DNA of 29,231 nt from DATLBA01 sp035527275 (lineage in GTDB: Bacteria > Planctomycetota > Phycisphaerae > FEN-1346), in contig DATLBA010000069.1 of assembly GCA_035527275.1 (NCBI GenBank), forward strand, positions 1 through 29,231, given 5' to 3'. Below the pieces are notes generated by a model. The model did not search any database, had not been told where the DNA came from, and worked only from the letters and a program-made list of their open reading frames with translations. Each line of letters starts with the position of its first letter. The stretch's first letter is position 1. Below, piece by piece: positions 29,098 through 29,231 of the stretch. Made by a program: the position numbers and the translations under genes.

Positions 29098-29231
29098 TGT
29101 TGGTGAGCAGGATTATAGGAAAAGGAGAGGTTTCAAGCGAATCGGCCAGGGATAGACGGCAGAGGGACTTATAGGCCGGTTCGGACGCGCGGAGAGAGGA
29201 CTGCGCGGAAAAACTGAATACGTCTTCACGT
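29098..29231 (+). other. Transcribed leader or RNA start without a start codon
   Basis: About 130 bases downstream of the strong promoter contain no ATG; the one GTG frame (29102) stops after 23 codons. An AAGGAGAGG word at 29121-29129 is not followed by a start codon at normal distance. I do not recognise a riboswitch, RNase P, tmRNA or SRP RNA signature. It could be a long 5' leader or the beginning of a non-coding RNA. Confidence 0.4.

Noticed and set aside
29098..29231. RNase P, tmRNA or SRP RNA at the right edge
   Set aside because: None of the conserved core sequences of these RNAs is visible in the part inside the window.

Overview
This is a GC-rich window, roughly two thirds G+C by eye, from a bacterium. 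The gene mix suggests a Gram-negative-type envelope (KdsA, a lipoprotein, secreted PDZ and proline-rich proteins) and anaerobic or facultative metabolism (a four-subunit 2-oxoacid:ferredoxin oxidoreductase, radical SAM/B12 enzyme, flavodoxin-ferredoxin protein). A planctomycete, perhaps Phycisphaerae-like and from a metagenome, is my best guess. No rRNA is present to test it.

Layout. The left edge (1-940) holds the tail of a GGDEF protein and a small zinc-ribbon-like lipoprotein with its own promoter and terminator. From 1008 to 9172 the minus strand carries ribF, a four-helix membrane protein, a porGDAB operon (transcribed G, D, A, B) with two unrelated A+T-rich small genes between porA and porB, and topA. 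A nitroreductase-like gene (+) follows. Then come mutS2 (-), a short GGQ release-factor-like gene (+), kdsA and a lipid kinase (-), and two exported plus-strand proteins (PDZ plus coiled coil; proline-rich plus unknown domain). From 16351 to 20435 a compact minus-strand operon runs ribH-nusB-ftsY-(47-codon ORF)-oxidoreductase fusion, with stop/start overlaps between the last members. A B12/radical SAM gene follows with a consensus promoter almost touching its start codon.

At 22156-22852 a small HUH transposase gene is bracketed by two nested pairs of inverted palindromic repeats and looks like a complete REP/RAYT-type unit. hisI and recG (-) follow. The right end is plus-strand: a dihydrolipoamide-dehydrogenase-like flavoprotein whose two redox cysteines are both alanine, then an alpha/beta hydrolase overlapping a flavodoxin-2x[4Fe-4S] protein. 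The last 160 bases hold a strong sigma70-like promoter driving a leader with no start codon inside the window.

How the genes work together. Por oxidises a 2-oxoacid with CoA to acyl-CoA and reduces ferredoxin; the EFR1-type protein and the radical SAM enzyme are possible users of low-potential electrons. ribH and ribF make lumazine and FMN/FAD for the many flavoproteins here. nusB, ftsY, topA, mutS2, recG and the GGQ protein are information-processing or secretion genes. I see no CRISPR array, tRNA, rRNA, prophage or recognisable defence island. The most unusual items are the repeat-bracketed transposase, the cysteine-less disulfide-reductase homologue, the split por operon and the candidate leaderless promoters.
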